Shown here: positions 9,309-18,385 of the stretch, one piece after another | How the letters are laid out: each line of letters opens with the position of its first letter | How positions within the stretch are numbered: position 1 is the first letter of the stretch | Assembly (NCBI GenBank): GCA_965203605.1 | Contig: OZ241902.1 | Coordinates: forward strand, 3,286,001-3,350,000 | Origin: JAPOUP01 sp965203605 | GTDB taxonomy: Bacteria; Pseudomonadota; Alphaproteobacteria; Rhodobacterales; Rhodobacteraceae | Length of the DNA stretch: 64,000 nt | Direction: 5' to 3' | The notes under the pieces: model-generated | What the model saw: only the letters and a program-made list of their open reading frames with translations | Database searches by the model: none | What the model was told of the DNA's origin: nothing | Program-made: the position numbers and the translations under genes

Positions 9309-9701
9309 TCAGGGAAGCCTCATTATCGCATCAATTATTGAGTCAGCTTCAGCAACAAGTGCCTTGAACTTGTTTTCCAGCAACGCGACGGCAGGGTTGG
9401 CACCATCGCTTTGGTTATATTCCGATAGGTCATGATGGTGGTTCATTTTCACATAGATACCTGCGTTCCCATTGAGCAAATTAGATGATTCTACCGTCGC
9501 ATTTGTATCAAGGACAGCCGCATCAAGGCGCTTCTTTTGACGCATTGTAAGGCTTTGTAGACCTCCGATTGGCGATGGGTCTTCGGGATCCAAACCTATG
9601 CCGAATTCTCCCCAAGGCGCAATGGGTGCCAATTTGCGTCCGATTTCATTTCTGACGTTGGTGCTTGAGACGTTGAAGTACACCGTCTTGTTGGTCCCCA
9701 A
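9309..9701 (-). CDS. Hypothetical protein, first gene of a two-gene unit
   Basis: A 130-residue soluble protein, no membrane segment, with VYFNVSSTNVRNEIGRKLAP at the start, a central TMRQKKRLDAAVLDTNATVE stretch and a C-terminal helix (NKFKALVAEADSIIDAIM). I do not recognise the family. It is directly upstream of and almost abuts the 215-residue gene, so they probably act together. The base composition is more A+T-rich than the surrounding operons, which suggests horizontal acquisition. Confidence 0.5.
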   Translation of the reverse strand: MGTNKTVYFNVSSTNVRNEIGRKLAPIAPWGEFGIGLDPEDPSPIGGLQSLTMRQKKRLDAAVLDTNATVESSNLLNGNAGIYVKMNHHHDLSEYNQSDGANPAVALLENKFKALVAEADSIIDAIMRLP

Positions 9702-10672
9702 CGCATAAGTAGGGGTTTAGGTCAGAAGTTCTCATAATATCTGTCTGGTGATATCCGATTTTGCGAACCACGGAACCGTGCTGGTTTGAAACTCAAAATG
9801 ATCAGTTGGCAACCTGTAAATCCGTTTATCAATTCGGAACGATGACAAGTCACGACATACGACATGGATCTTTTGGGCGTATCGGAGATGTGGCACTCGA
9901 TCCCGGCCGCGATGAGCCAGGAAAAGCGAAAAGTCTTGATTGAATCCGCCCGGCATTATGACTGAACAACCAGATATCCCCGGTTCAATGCCAAGCGACA
10001 AAATCCATCTCCGTTTACCCCACGTCCATTCGGTTGGGTATGGTTCACGTATGGTGCGGTTCTGAAAAGCTGTGCAGATTGGAGACCGAAGTGACTCGCC
10101 CGATATATGAATTAGGGGCAGATCCTTAACAATACGGAAGGGTACACCCAGCAGAACTGTTCAATGATTCCAATATGTTGATGGAAACACTGTTCCACCA
10201 TATGCGAATCGCATCCATTCGGGTTCTGGTGATCATCAGGTCGTCATCCGCTGTGTGCGTCATGGCCAGTTCCATTACTAGAATGACGGCCTTGCGCTGC
10301 CCGGAAAGCGCCGCCAGGCTCTCCCGCGAAGGGACTCCAGCCGTCCCGGGCCCGGAATCACCTGCGCCAGGGGGCCGGAAATCCCGCCTTCCGGCCATTT
10401 CCCCCGCCCGGGCGGAGAAAATGGCCGGTGTTGCATTTCGGGCTGGAAGTGGGGTGTTATGGACAAAGGATTTGCATTCTGCTCGGCAGGTTGGGCAGCA
10501 CGAAGAATCAAGACGAAGGCGAGTCCATTCCGGTAAGGGTACATGACCAACCGAAGGATCATACCCGATTCCTGACACACCAAAGCACCAGAACGGCAGA
10601 TCCGAATCACAGCCATCAACCAGACTGAACGGCACCCAGCCCGAATTATCCTATTACCCAACTACATAGTTA
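9702..10672. other. Long gene-poor stretch up to the ISNCY insertion
   Basis: Nearly 1 kb without a frame that looks like a real protein. It contains one copy of a dispersed palindromic repeat (listed separately) and the left 6-bp target duplication TAGTTA (10667-10672) of the following IS. The promoter of the 9309-9701 gene should lie near 9702-9800. Confidence 0.4.
10391..10454 (-). repeat. Dispersed palindromic intergenic repeat, copy 1
   Basis: On the minus strand this reads CACTTCCAGCCCGAAATGCA and continues ACACCGGCCATTTT, then a hairpin. The two arms CCGGCCATTT (10391-10400) and AAATGGCCGG (10419-10428) are perfectly complementary, with an inner perfect palindrome CCGCCCGGGCGG (10404-10415). 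Related copies are at 44675-44740 and 51163-51223. It is non-coding and looks like a REP/MITE-type element. Confidence 0.7.
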
Positions 10673-12465
10673 GTGTCCGCCAGAAAACCCCCGTTTTCGC
10701 GCTGACGGGCCGGATTCCTGATCGCGCCGAACGCCTGCCGATGGCCGGTCGGGTCCGGTTCCGGTATTCCGGCGCGGTCCGGGCGACCGTTCGTTCGTGC
10801 CTTGTTCCGTTCATTGGCTTCTCCGGCATGGTTCGGGCAAGGGGGCGCCGTTCCCGCTCCGTGCGGGTCGGAAAAACGCCTGTTCCCTGTGGAAGGCGCT
10901 GTCGTCAGGCGGCGTGGCGGCGCCGCTCCCGCAGCCTCTGCGCACGGCGCAACAGCAGGCCGATGCGGTGGATGTCGGGCGCCACCACGGCGAGCGCGAC
11001 GGTGCGCCCGAAGCCCCCGGCGCCGAACGCCAGGACCCTGCCGGGGCCGCGGTGCCCGAGGTTGTCGGTCGCCGATTCCACCGCCGGATGGGCCCTGCGC
11101 ATGGCCCGGAAGGTCGCGCCGCCCTCCCGCTCCCGGTCGGCGGCGTTCAGGTAGCCCTTCCTCCGCAGGGCGTTGCGGTCCAGCATCCCGTCGGGACGGG
11201 CCGGTTCTCCGGGCTGTGGAAACCCCGGTGGAGGCCCAACGCCCGGAGGTCCGGGAAGGCCTTCCGCGCCGCCTCCACCATCGGCGCCGGGTGGTCGACG
11301 TCACTGCCCTTCCACATCACCTCATGGTGCAGGATGAAGCCGTGCCGGTCCTCCAGGACGCAGACGGGGACGCCGGGCTCCACCGGGCATCCGGCCCTGC
11401 CCTTCGGTATCCAGCGCGTGTGCGGCCCGGAGACCGGGAACACCTTCCCGCCGTGCGGGATCCTCCCGCCCCTGGGCAGGCGCCGGTCGACCCGGGCGGT
11501 CCGGCGCTCCGCGTGCGACAGGAAATCCCTGATCCGTGTGACGGTGAGGGCCGTCACGCCGTTCACGGCCAGCGCGGGCAGGCTTTTTTCGGCCCGCTGG
11601 ACGGGTTCGCGGCAGGCCGCGGGGTATCCCTCCACACGCTCCGGGCTGGCGCGGCGGGTCGACCGGACCCCGTTGAAGAGCCCCTTCAGGGTCCTGGTCA
11701 GGTGCCTCCACCGCCGCCATCCGGGGACGCCGTGGTCCGAGGCGGCGCGGCCCGTGGTCCGGATCAGGCAGCGCATCGCGTCCCACAGCAGGCTCACGTC
11801 CGTGGGATGGTGCACGTCGGTCCCGGCCAGGAGGGAGTCACAGCGCCCGTGCAAGGGCGCGCCAGGCTTTTCTGCCGCGACCGCGTGGCCGCTCCCGCCG
11901 ACCAGCTGGCTGACCCTCACCGGAAGCTCCGGGTTGAGGTGGCCGACGTTGTCCACCAGCGTCCGGTAATGGTAACGGCTCCCGTCCCACACGTCCGCGT
12001 GGCCGGGGAACCGGCGCAGCGTCCTGTGCCGGGTCACCGGTTCGTGGAGCCTGTCGAAGTCGCGGCCCAGGCCCTGCCTGCCCACGCCCATCACAGGGAT
12101 CCGCCACATCTCCATGCCCGGCCGCCCGACCTTCCTGTCCACGCCGGGCAGCATGTGCCCCTCCATCAGCGCGAACAGCCGCGCCCGCAACTCCCCGTCG
12201 GAATACAGGTGCTGGAGCCCCGGCAGCAGCGCCGGGATGTCGTCCCTGGATTTCATGTCCAGCCCGATGCTCCCGATGCCGACCTCCCCGAGCTGCATCT
12301 GTGGATCGCGCACATTTCCCATGCCTGCCTCCGGAGGAATCGCCGATTTCAGCCTGATTCGCGCCGAACGGGCCGGAAACCGGCCCCTCCGTCGGAATCT
12401 TCGTCCGACGGATACCTGGATTAATCAAATGGTGTCAAGGGGTTGGGAGCTTTTCTGGCAAACAC
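10673..12465 (-). mobile_element. ISNCY-type insertion sequence with 6-bp target duplication
   Basis: The element is 1793 bp. Its ends are imperfect inverted repeats: GTGTCCGCCAGAAAACCCCC on the left and, read inward, GTGTTTGCCAGAAAAGCTCC on the right. It is flanked by the direct repeat TAGTTA at 10667-10672 and 12466-12471, the target duplication. It carries one frameshifted transposase gene on the minus strand, so it is not autonomous. Confidence 0.85.
10905..12322 (-). pseudogene. ISNCY family transposase, frameshifted
   Basis: From 12322 the frame gives GEVGIGSIGLDMKSRDDIPA, GRPGMEMWRIPVMGVGRQGL and, further on, LLAGTDVHHPTDVSLLWDAM, the typical N-terminal and central text of ISNCY transposases. 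That frame loses sense near 11190. The family's C-terminal part (LDRNALRRKGYLNAADRERE, then AHPAVESATDNLGHRGPGRV) continues in another frame from about 11186 to the stop at 10905. One indel near 11180-11200 therefore separates the two halves. Combined length is about 470 residues, normal for the family. The gene is inactive unless the shift is bypassed. Confidence 0.8.
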
Positions 12466-12495
12466 TAGTTACGGCTTTCGTTATACATTGAGTCC

Positions 12496-12681
12496 ATGGA
12501 AACCCATGTACCAATCAAGGACAAAAGGAGGCGTTCCGTGCCGCCTTCCGGCGATGCCCGGTCCGATACGGGTCATGAGGAGTGGCTTGCGGCCGAGATT
12601 GAGGCCGGCTGCGCTGAACTTGATGCGGGACGACATGGTCTCCCCGCCAAACAGGTCTGGAAAGAACTCGGGCTTTCATGA
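12496..12681 (+). CDS. Antitoxin-like small protein of a ParD/ParE-type pair
   Basis: A 61-residue charged protein (ETHVPIKDKRRRSVPPSGDA, then EWLAAEIEAGCAELDAGRHG, ending KQVWKELGLS). The end matches small antitoxins that precede RelE/ParE toxins. Its stop overlaps the ATG of the toxin frame by 4 nt (ATGA at 12678), as in coupled toxin-antitoxin operons. It lies only 24 bp from the right target duplication of the ISNCY element, so the insertion landed in or near its promoter. Identification rests mainly on context. Confidence 0.6.
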   Translation: METHVPIKDKRRRSVPPSGDARSDTGHEEWLAAEIEAGCAELDAGRHGLPAKQVWKELGLS

Positions 12682-12963
12682 AACTCGTCTTCTCGCCTCG
12701 TGCGCCACTGCGGTTGCGGGAAGTTCAGGCCTACATTGCATATGACAATGTGACCGCCGCCGCTGCGGTGGTAAGTCGGATCCGGCAGAGCGCGGAAATG
12801 CTCACCGATCACCCCATGCTTGGACGAGATCGGGATGGACTTACACGAGAGCTTACCGTCTCCTCTTCCCTATCGCATCCACTACAGAATTGATGGGAGC
12901 ACCGAGACGGTGGAGGTTCTCACCGTGGCACATACAAGCCGGAAACCTCCGTTCCTTGGGTGA
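12678..12963 (+). pseudogene. RelE/ParE-family toxin, frameshifted
   Basis: The first frame gives MKLVFSPRAPLRLREVQAYI, then RIRQSAEMLTDHPMLGRD and TRELTV, a standard ParE start and core. Near 12868 the frame shifts and the conserved C-terminal part PYRIHYRIDGSTETVEVLTV and AHTSRKPP continues in another frame to TGA at 12961-12963. The expected 'TREL-V-GLPYRI' joint is short by two bases. The RelE-fold C-terminal strand that carries catalytic or target-contacting residues would be lost in the shifted product, so the toxin is probably inactive. Confidence 0.75.
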
Positions 12964-13039
12964 TTGCACCCATTCATGTCAGGCGGTTCGGGATGCGTAG
13001 GCTGGCTCCCAGCTTGAATCGCACGCTGCAACTCTCAGG

Positions 13040-13560
13040 CCGAAGACGATCCGCATCCGGGCGGGCGACGCGGAGGAAGTTGCCGCGCAGATCAACGGGT
13101 ACCGCCGCCTCAAGGCCATTGCGCAGGAGTTCCTGGAGGCCAGCGAGGCGCTGGCCGACGCGAAACTGGCATCCGGGCGGGGCGGTGCCCAGAAAGGGGG
13201 CTGCTGACGGCGGAGGCCGCGGAGGAAATCCCAGGCGACATTGGACGCCTGACCAGAGGATGCGTCGACAGGCTTGATTTCGGGATCCTCGAGCGCACCC
13301 TCCGCCGGACCACCCTGAAGGCTGCGGCCGGACCGCTCGCCGTGCGGCGGAACAGGACCTTCGTCACCGCTCCGGGCCGCTGGCACCGGAGCGGGCATGG
13401 TATCACTGCGACGTCTGCGGCGCCGGCTTCAGCCCGCGCGACCGCGCCCTCGGCCTGGCCGGGCAGTCCCTGTCTCCGGGCACCCTGCGCATGGCCGCCG
13501 TCGCCGCGGCCGGGCCGAGCTTCGGGAAAGGCAGCGTTCAGCTGCGCGAGCTGGCGGGCC
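13040..13560 (+). pseudogene. Remnant of an ISKra4-type transposase
   Basis: Pieces of a transposase are readable in different plus-strand frames: RIRAGDAEEVAAQINGYRRL and FLEASEALADAKLASGRG near 13045-13200, ERTLRRTTLKAAAGPLAVRR near 13300, and WYHCDVCGAGFSPRDRALGL followed by GTLRMAAVAAAGPSFGKGSV near 13405-13550. The Cys-pair 'CDVCGAGFSPRDRALGL' segment corresponds to the zinc-ribbon region seen in the ISKra4 element at 57069-58778. The DDE catalytic part is missing, so only the N-terminal half survives, with several frameshifts. I could not find ends. Confidence 0.6.
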
Positions 13561-13917
13561 TCAAAACCAGAAAGGCTCACACAGGCCCCGCTCAAGGGTG
13601 GCGCCCCGCGCCGCGGGGATTGTCTGACTTTCAATGGAACGGAAAGCAGAACTCGATCCTACGTACGGAAAATTGCGAATTACCCGCGTCGTTTCAGGCT
13701 GAACGCGGGTATCCCAGGGCCATCACGATTGGCGTTGTGGTGGCCCGTTTCACGTCCCACGGGATAGGGGATTCAGCCACCATTCCCGTCCAGACGTCCC
13801 CCTCCAACAGTCTTTACCCTCGGCGGGGTCAGTTTCGCCTTTGTCCGGATTCCCGATGAATCTTTTGTCCCTTGCCGGAACCGGTGTAGAATCAAATCCA
13901 GCCACAGGAGAACCGTC
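13561..13917. other. Gap upstream of the AAA ATPase; no gene seen
   Basis: No supported frame. The final 50 bp (about 13868-13917) are the part that is repeated, in diverged form, at 15223-15273 downstream, so they probably hold the ATPase promoter and ribosome binding site (CAGGAGA before the ATG at 13918). Confidence 0.4.
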
Positions 13918-15211
13918 ATGCCCCCACGCTATCATGTCGACAGGGTCCGTGAATACCTGCGCCAGGGCGAGGGGGTGCCACCACCGGTCTTCGTCGGCCA
14001 TCAGGATATCCTCGATGATATCCTGCGGATAGCGCAGGACAGCGCCGGAAAGGCGAAATTCACCCGCATCGTCCAGGGCGCCCCCGGCGCCGGCAAGAGT
14101 TCGCTGCTCGCCGAGATGCAGAAACGATGGACCGGCGAGGGGGGCACCCCCCCGCGTGGTGGAGGTCTCCTCGGAGGCCGTCATCCAGAACATAGGCGGT
14201 GTCATCCAGGCCATCATCGCCGTCGGAACCGTCGAAAGGGAGACCTGGTCAACCGTCCTAAAGGAAAGGTTCAGGAAACCCAGGGCTTTCGGCGGCTCCA
14301 TCGCCGGCTATGGGCTGGCGGCCGAATTCGATATTTATGGCAACGCCACACTCGTCAGCCAGGCGATGCGGTACAGAAAGCGGATTCCATGGCTTCACAC
14401 CGTCATCCTCGCCGTGGACGAGGCCCAGGCCCTGCAGGGGGATCCCGCCTCCATCCCCGCCTGTTTCCTGCGCGAGATCCATAACGGCCGCACCGGCCTT
14501 CCCATAAATCTGGTGCTCGCCGGCCTGTCCGACACCGACGCCAGGGCCGAGGCCATGAACCTCACCCGCGAACGGACGGTTCACGAGGTCGCTCCCCTCG
14601 ACATGGCCCAGGCCCAGGGGTTCATACGCGGACTGGCCCTTTATTTCGGTCTCGACATCTCCCGTCACGCGCCACATCTCGATGCCCTGGCCGAACCCTG
14701 CGACGGCTGGCCTCGGCACCTGCGCCATGCCGGCGTGGCCCTGGCGAAAGAGACCGAACGTACCGATGGTGTCATGGACCATATGGACTGGAGGGCCATG
14801 GAGCGGCATGTCCGGACCCTGCGGCAGCGCTATTACGGGAAGCAGACCAGCCAGGACATGCGACATTCACACCGTCTGCTCGCGGAGATCCTCCGCGACA
14901 TTCCGGTCAGTTCCGATGAAACCGATATCACGGATGTGGATATCATCGACCACATGGACCACATCCACCGCCAGCATAAGGACGGTGAGGACATCGCATG
15001 GATGCTGCCGGAGGATATGACCGCGAAAGGATTTCTCCGCCATCTCATCCATCAGGGAGTTCTATATGAAAGTGGCAGTGGATACATCCATTCCCCCATC
15101 CCCTCATTCCGCACATTCCTGGTGGAGAAAGGCAAGGGCTGGGAGGGACGCGCATTCACCCCTGACAGTGAAGGCAAGGCCAGCGAACCGAACGACGCTC
15201 CCAGCCCCTGA
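13918..15211 (+). pseudogene. AAA-type ATPase with a frameshift at a run of seven Cs
   Basis: Starting with MPPRYHVDRVREYLRQGEG and VFVGHQDILDDILRIA, the protein has a Walker A motif QGAPGAGKSSLLAEM at about residues 60-70. At 14147-14153 there is a run of seven Cs; the sense continues in the next frame as PRVVEVSSEAV, as if one C had been gained. The rest is open to 15211, with a Walker B-like VILAVDEAQAL and a sensor-like INLVLAGLSDT, then a helical C-terminal part. Restored length is about 431 residues. It resembles small ORC/TniB-like AAA proteins of accessory regions. Slippage at the C run, or a sequencing error, could restore the frame. Confidence 0.7.
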
Positions 15212-15222
15212 ACACTTTGTGC

Positions 15223-15318
15223 CTTACCGGAAACCGGTGCAGGATCAGGTGCGGAAAACACGGGAGAATCACCATGCACCCACGCCATCACGTCGATAGG
15301 GTCCGTGAATAGCTGGGT
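15223..15318 (+). repeat. Decayed copy of the promoter and first codons of the AAA ATPase gene
   Basis: This segment repeats, with differences, the region 13868-13965. It includes a ribosome binding site (CGGGAGA), an ATG at 15274 and the codons for MHPRHHVDRVRE, compared with MPPRYHVDRVRE in the ATPase. The next codon is TAG instead of TAC, and similarity stops soon after. It is the start of a lost tandem copy. Confidence 0.75.
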
Positions 15319-15855
15319 CAGGTATAAAATTCCCAAAGGAATGTATCATGAATGGATCGAACTGGGGATTCCCGCTGCCCATCGGAACCAGCTGGCCTAA
15401 CTGAAAGTCCTGCTCCGGAAGGTAGGAAACAGTTGGGATTCAGCCGGTCGGGGCATGCCGTCTGCACGGAGCACGACCCCTGTCCGGAGGGTGAGACCGA
15501 GGTCGGCAGGAACGAGGATGGCTCGCGCATCTGCCAGCCGCCTGACATCGATGGTCCGGAAACCCCTGCAGACGGCGCCTGCCTGCTCCTGCAGCCTCTG
15601 TATGATCCGGACACGGTGACCGAGGGGAGACGGTTTCCCTGCGGGTGAACGCCGACCGGGCGCTGGACCTGACCCTGCCGGTGAGCTTGGTACTGGCCGA
15701 TTGCAGCGGCAGCGGTTTCAACGCCGACGATATCTCCGGCGGGTTGGGTCCCCGGACGTTGCCGCATCATGCCCGGCTCTCGCGACCTCTTCGGCTCCGG
15801 GAGCGATAGTCCTGATAGGTTGCGACCTTTGGCGAGACCTGCCAAAGAATGCGCC
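15319..15855 (+). other. Gene-poor stretch with a possible fragment of a surface-protein repeat
   Basis: No intact gene. Around 15620-15770 the plus strand can be read as TVSLRVNADRALDLTLPVSL followed by VLADCSGSGFNADDISGG, which has the style of beta-sandwich repeats in large adhesins or surface proteins. It has no start and meets stops on both sides. I regard it as a possible fragment only. Confidence 0.3.
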
Positions 15856-16521
15856 ATGCGAACGGTGATATTTGACCTCGACGGTACGCTCGTGGATACC
15901 AGTGGCGACCTGATCGCCGCAGCGAATGCATGTTTCCGTGCCATAGGGTGCGAGGAAGTGCTTGACCCCATAGGGGATCAGACAATCGCCTTTCATGGCG
16001 GTCGGGCGCTTCTTAGACTGGGGTTCCAGAGGTTGGGGATGGGGATCAGTGATGACCGGATCGGAGCGCAGTACCCACTCCTGCTGGAGCATTATGGCCG
16101 GAATATAGACGTCTTCTCACAACTATATCCAGGTTTGGTGGTGGCTTTGGAGCGTCTGCGGCAAACAGGATATCGGACGGGAATATGCACCAACAAGCCA
16201 GAAGGCCTGGCTGAAGAGCTGATCCAGCGGCTTGGGATACGGGCTCTGTTTGATTCACTGGTCGGAGCGGATACGCTGCCAGTGCGAAAGCCCGATCCGG
16301 CGCCCTATATCGCGGCGGTCGAACGCGCCGGTGGCAGCGTCGGAGCATCGTTATTGGTTGGTGATACGGCGATTGATCGCGATACGGCCAGTGCCGCTGG
16401 CGTTCCGTGCATATTGGTGACCTTTGGCGCAGAGGGCAAAGGTATCGAAGAACTGCAACCCGATGCGCAGCTTGAGCATTACGACAGACTCATTGGACTT
16501 GTTCCGCAATTGATTGGCTGA
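15856..16521 (+). CDS. HAD-superfamily phosphatase, phosphoglycolate phosphatase-like
   Basis: A 221-residue HAD hydrolase. Motif I is FDLDGTLVDTSGDL (nucleophile and acid Asp), motif II is in GICTNKPEGL, motif III is the Lys of LPVRKPDP, and motif IV is SLLVGDTAIDRDTA. A helical cap lies between motifs I and II. This is the Gph layout: hydrolysis of 2-phosphoglycolate or a similar sugar phosphate. The frame is open from 15769, but the ATG at 15856 puts motif I at residues 5-14, as in the family. It stands alone, ending before a gene-poor gap and the convergent nagA end. Substrate cannot be told from sequence. Confidence 0.9.
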   Translation: MRTVIFDLDGTLVDTSGDLIAAANACFRAIGCEEVLDPIGDQTIAFHGGRALLRLGFQRLGMGISDDRIGAQYPLLLEHYGRNIDVFSQLYPGLVVALERLRQTGYRTGICTNKPEGLAEELIQRLGIRALFDSLVGADTLPVRKPDPAPYIAAVERAGGSVGASLLVGDTAIDRDTASAAGVPCILVTFGAEGKGIEELQPDAQLEHYDRLIGLVPQLIG

Positions 16522-16893
16522 TGCGTCGTGTCCTTTGCAGGAACGGTTCAATGGCTAGGACGACTCAATCGGATTTATCGGTGATGTTCGTAAGCCTGCC
16601 TTCTTTGGCCTCGAGCAAGGCCCGACCATACCACGGTAACGCGAAGTGCTGCGACTGAGTCCTGACAACGAAAATCAGGATACTTACACACCTGGCTGGC
16701 CAAAGCTTTCCGATGCCACTGGAACTGTACACTGCATGCCAGTGATGGTGAGGGAGTCGGACCGCGAAAATCGCCGCCGGTATGGACAGGGATACAACGT
16801 ATGGCTTCGCAGCTGACCATGCTGCCGGATGCGCGACGGTCCACAGGGACGGAGCGGCGGCATGCAGGGGACTGCCCTTCGGTCACGGGAGCG
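16522..16893. other. Gap between the HAD gene and the degenerate nagA tail
   Basis: About 370 bp between two convergent genes. I see no supported coding region or clear terminator. Confidence 0.4.
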
Positions 16894-18381
16894 TCAGTAT
16901 CCCAGCAGGGGAATGCATGGAGGGCGTGGCACGCACGAATGGCCCTGGGTCTTTCCGGTCCCTGCCAAGGCGTGGGGTATCACGGAACCTTCCATCACAT
17001 ATCGCCTCAGCGCTTGGATCGAAGCGGTTGGGCGTTTGAGGAGGGACGCCCAAACATCCGGCATCTTGACACGCCCGCCCCGAGGTCCGGGCCCGAGCGA
17101 GGCATGACGAACAACAACGCAGACTCCGGGAGGACACGCGGACGGCCATCCAGGTCGGCCCTGAGCATACACGCCACGCCGGAGTAGACTGCCCGCGCCA
17201 CGTTCCTCGCCGTTATGCGAGGCAAAAGGAGGCGACCAGGGGTCGAGGAACGGTACACCGTCATCATGAAGGAGCATCAGGCGGACACGTCGGCGGGTAA
17301 CCTCGGTCGGAAGCTTGGAAACTGCGTCATCACGCGGCCTGAAGTGTCGCCCGGGCGATTTAGGCCCATCCAATTCGAACGGGGCGTCGCTCGCCATATG
17401 GAGTGCATTGCTCAATGGAGCTTTCAGCGAACTGCACCAGAACCTAACACACTCGCATAGCGTGACCTGCGCGCCAGCAAGCGAGCCATCTTTGTTAATC
17501 AGCTTGCCGCCATGAACACGGATGGTTTCGCCGTAGAGGTCAAGATGATCCCGGCCGCCCACGGTGGACATGGCGTCAGACATCAGGACCATACGATCCG
17601 GGCTGGGGCGGGCGTTGATCGTCAGACGTAGCATGTCCGGGGCCACATGGTGCCCATCCGCGATCAAGCCGCACCACAGATCGGACAGCAAGGCCGCGCC
17701 CACGAGGCCGGGGTTTCGGTTTTCCATCGGCGGCATGCCGTTGTGCAGGTGCGTGACCGAACGCAGACCCGCGTCAGCCGCCGCCCGCAGCTCTTCCGCG
17801 GTCGCCATTGAGTGCCCGGCGGACACCACAACGCCCATGCGGTCTAGCTCGGCGATGGTGCTGAGCGAAACGCATTCCGGCGCGAGGGTCAGCAGCACCG
17901 GGCAGTCCTGGATGCGCAGCGTCCTGACCAGGTCCATGGTCACGTCATCAAAGGGCCGAATGCAGTCAGCTCGATGGATACCACGACGGGCGAGATTGAT
18001 ATGCGGTCCTTCAATGTGGATACCCAAGACGCCGCTCTTGCCACGCATTTCCAGAACCGCCTCCGCGGCGCGGCGGATCACATCCGGGGTGTCCGTGATG
18101 ACTGTCGGCAAGAGGAATTCGGTGCCCATCGCACGATGGGCCTCGGCGATGCGCAGGACGCCTTGCGCTGTGGGCTCGTTGTTCAGCATCACATCGCCGC
18201 CGCCATTGACCTGGGTATCAAAGAGGCCGAAGGCGGCGGTCGTATCCGAAGGCGTGGCATCTGGCTGAGCGTGCGCAGGAACCATATCGATCAACCGTCC
18301 CCGATCCAGCCTGATCGCCAGATCCTGACCCAGACAGGTTCCGCCGTCGTGGACCGCTGTCGGCCTGATCCATGTCATCCC
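16894..18381 (-). pseudogene. nagA: N-acetylglucosamine-6-phosphate deacetylase with a degenerate C-terminal end
   Basis: From the ATG at 18381 (preceded by CCGGG, 4 nt past the kbaZ-type stop) the protein has clear NagA features: GLFDTQVNGGGD, GIHIEGPHINLARRGIHR with the metal-site Glu, SAGHSMATAEEL, VTHLHNGMPPMENRNPGLVG, CGLIADGHHV and VLMSDAMSTVGG with the catalytic Asp. The family ends at about 380 residues. Here recognisable sequence fades after ALHMASDAPFELDGP near 17375 and the frame runs on for some 160 residues that do not look like NagA. Either a frameshift or a 3' replacement removed the final strands. Activity is doubtful. It is the last gene of the minus-strand amino-sugar operon. 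Confidence 0.7.
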
Positions 18382-18385
18382 GGGT

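Noticed and set aside
10391..10428. CRISPR or attenuator reading of the perfect hairpin
   Set aside because: There is no array of spaced repeats and no gene directly downstream; related copies elsewhere show it is a dispersed repeat. I saw no CRISPR array anywhere in the window.
10802..12424. Very long plus-strand reading frames (up to 540 residues) across the ISNCY element
   Set aside because: They are high-G+C shadows of the minus-strand transposase; the translation is Pro/Arg-rich with no conserved text, whereas the minus strand has clear transposase motifs.
16782..17187. Plus-strand frames opposite the nagA tail as separate genes
   Set aside because: Overlapping short frames on both strands have similar length and no recognisable text, so neither strand can be favoured; the region is treated as degenerate.
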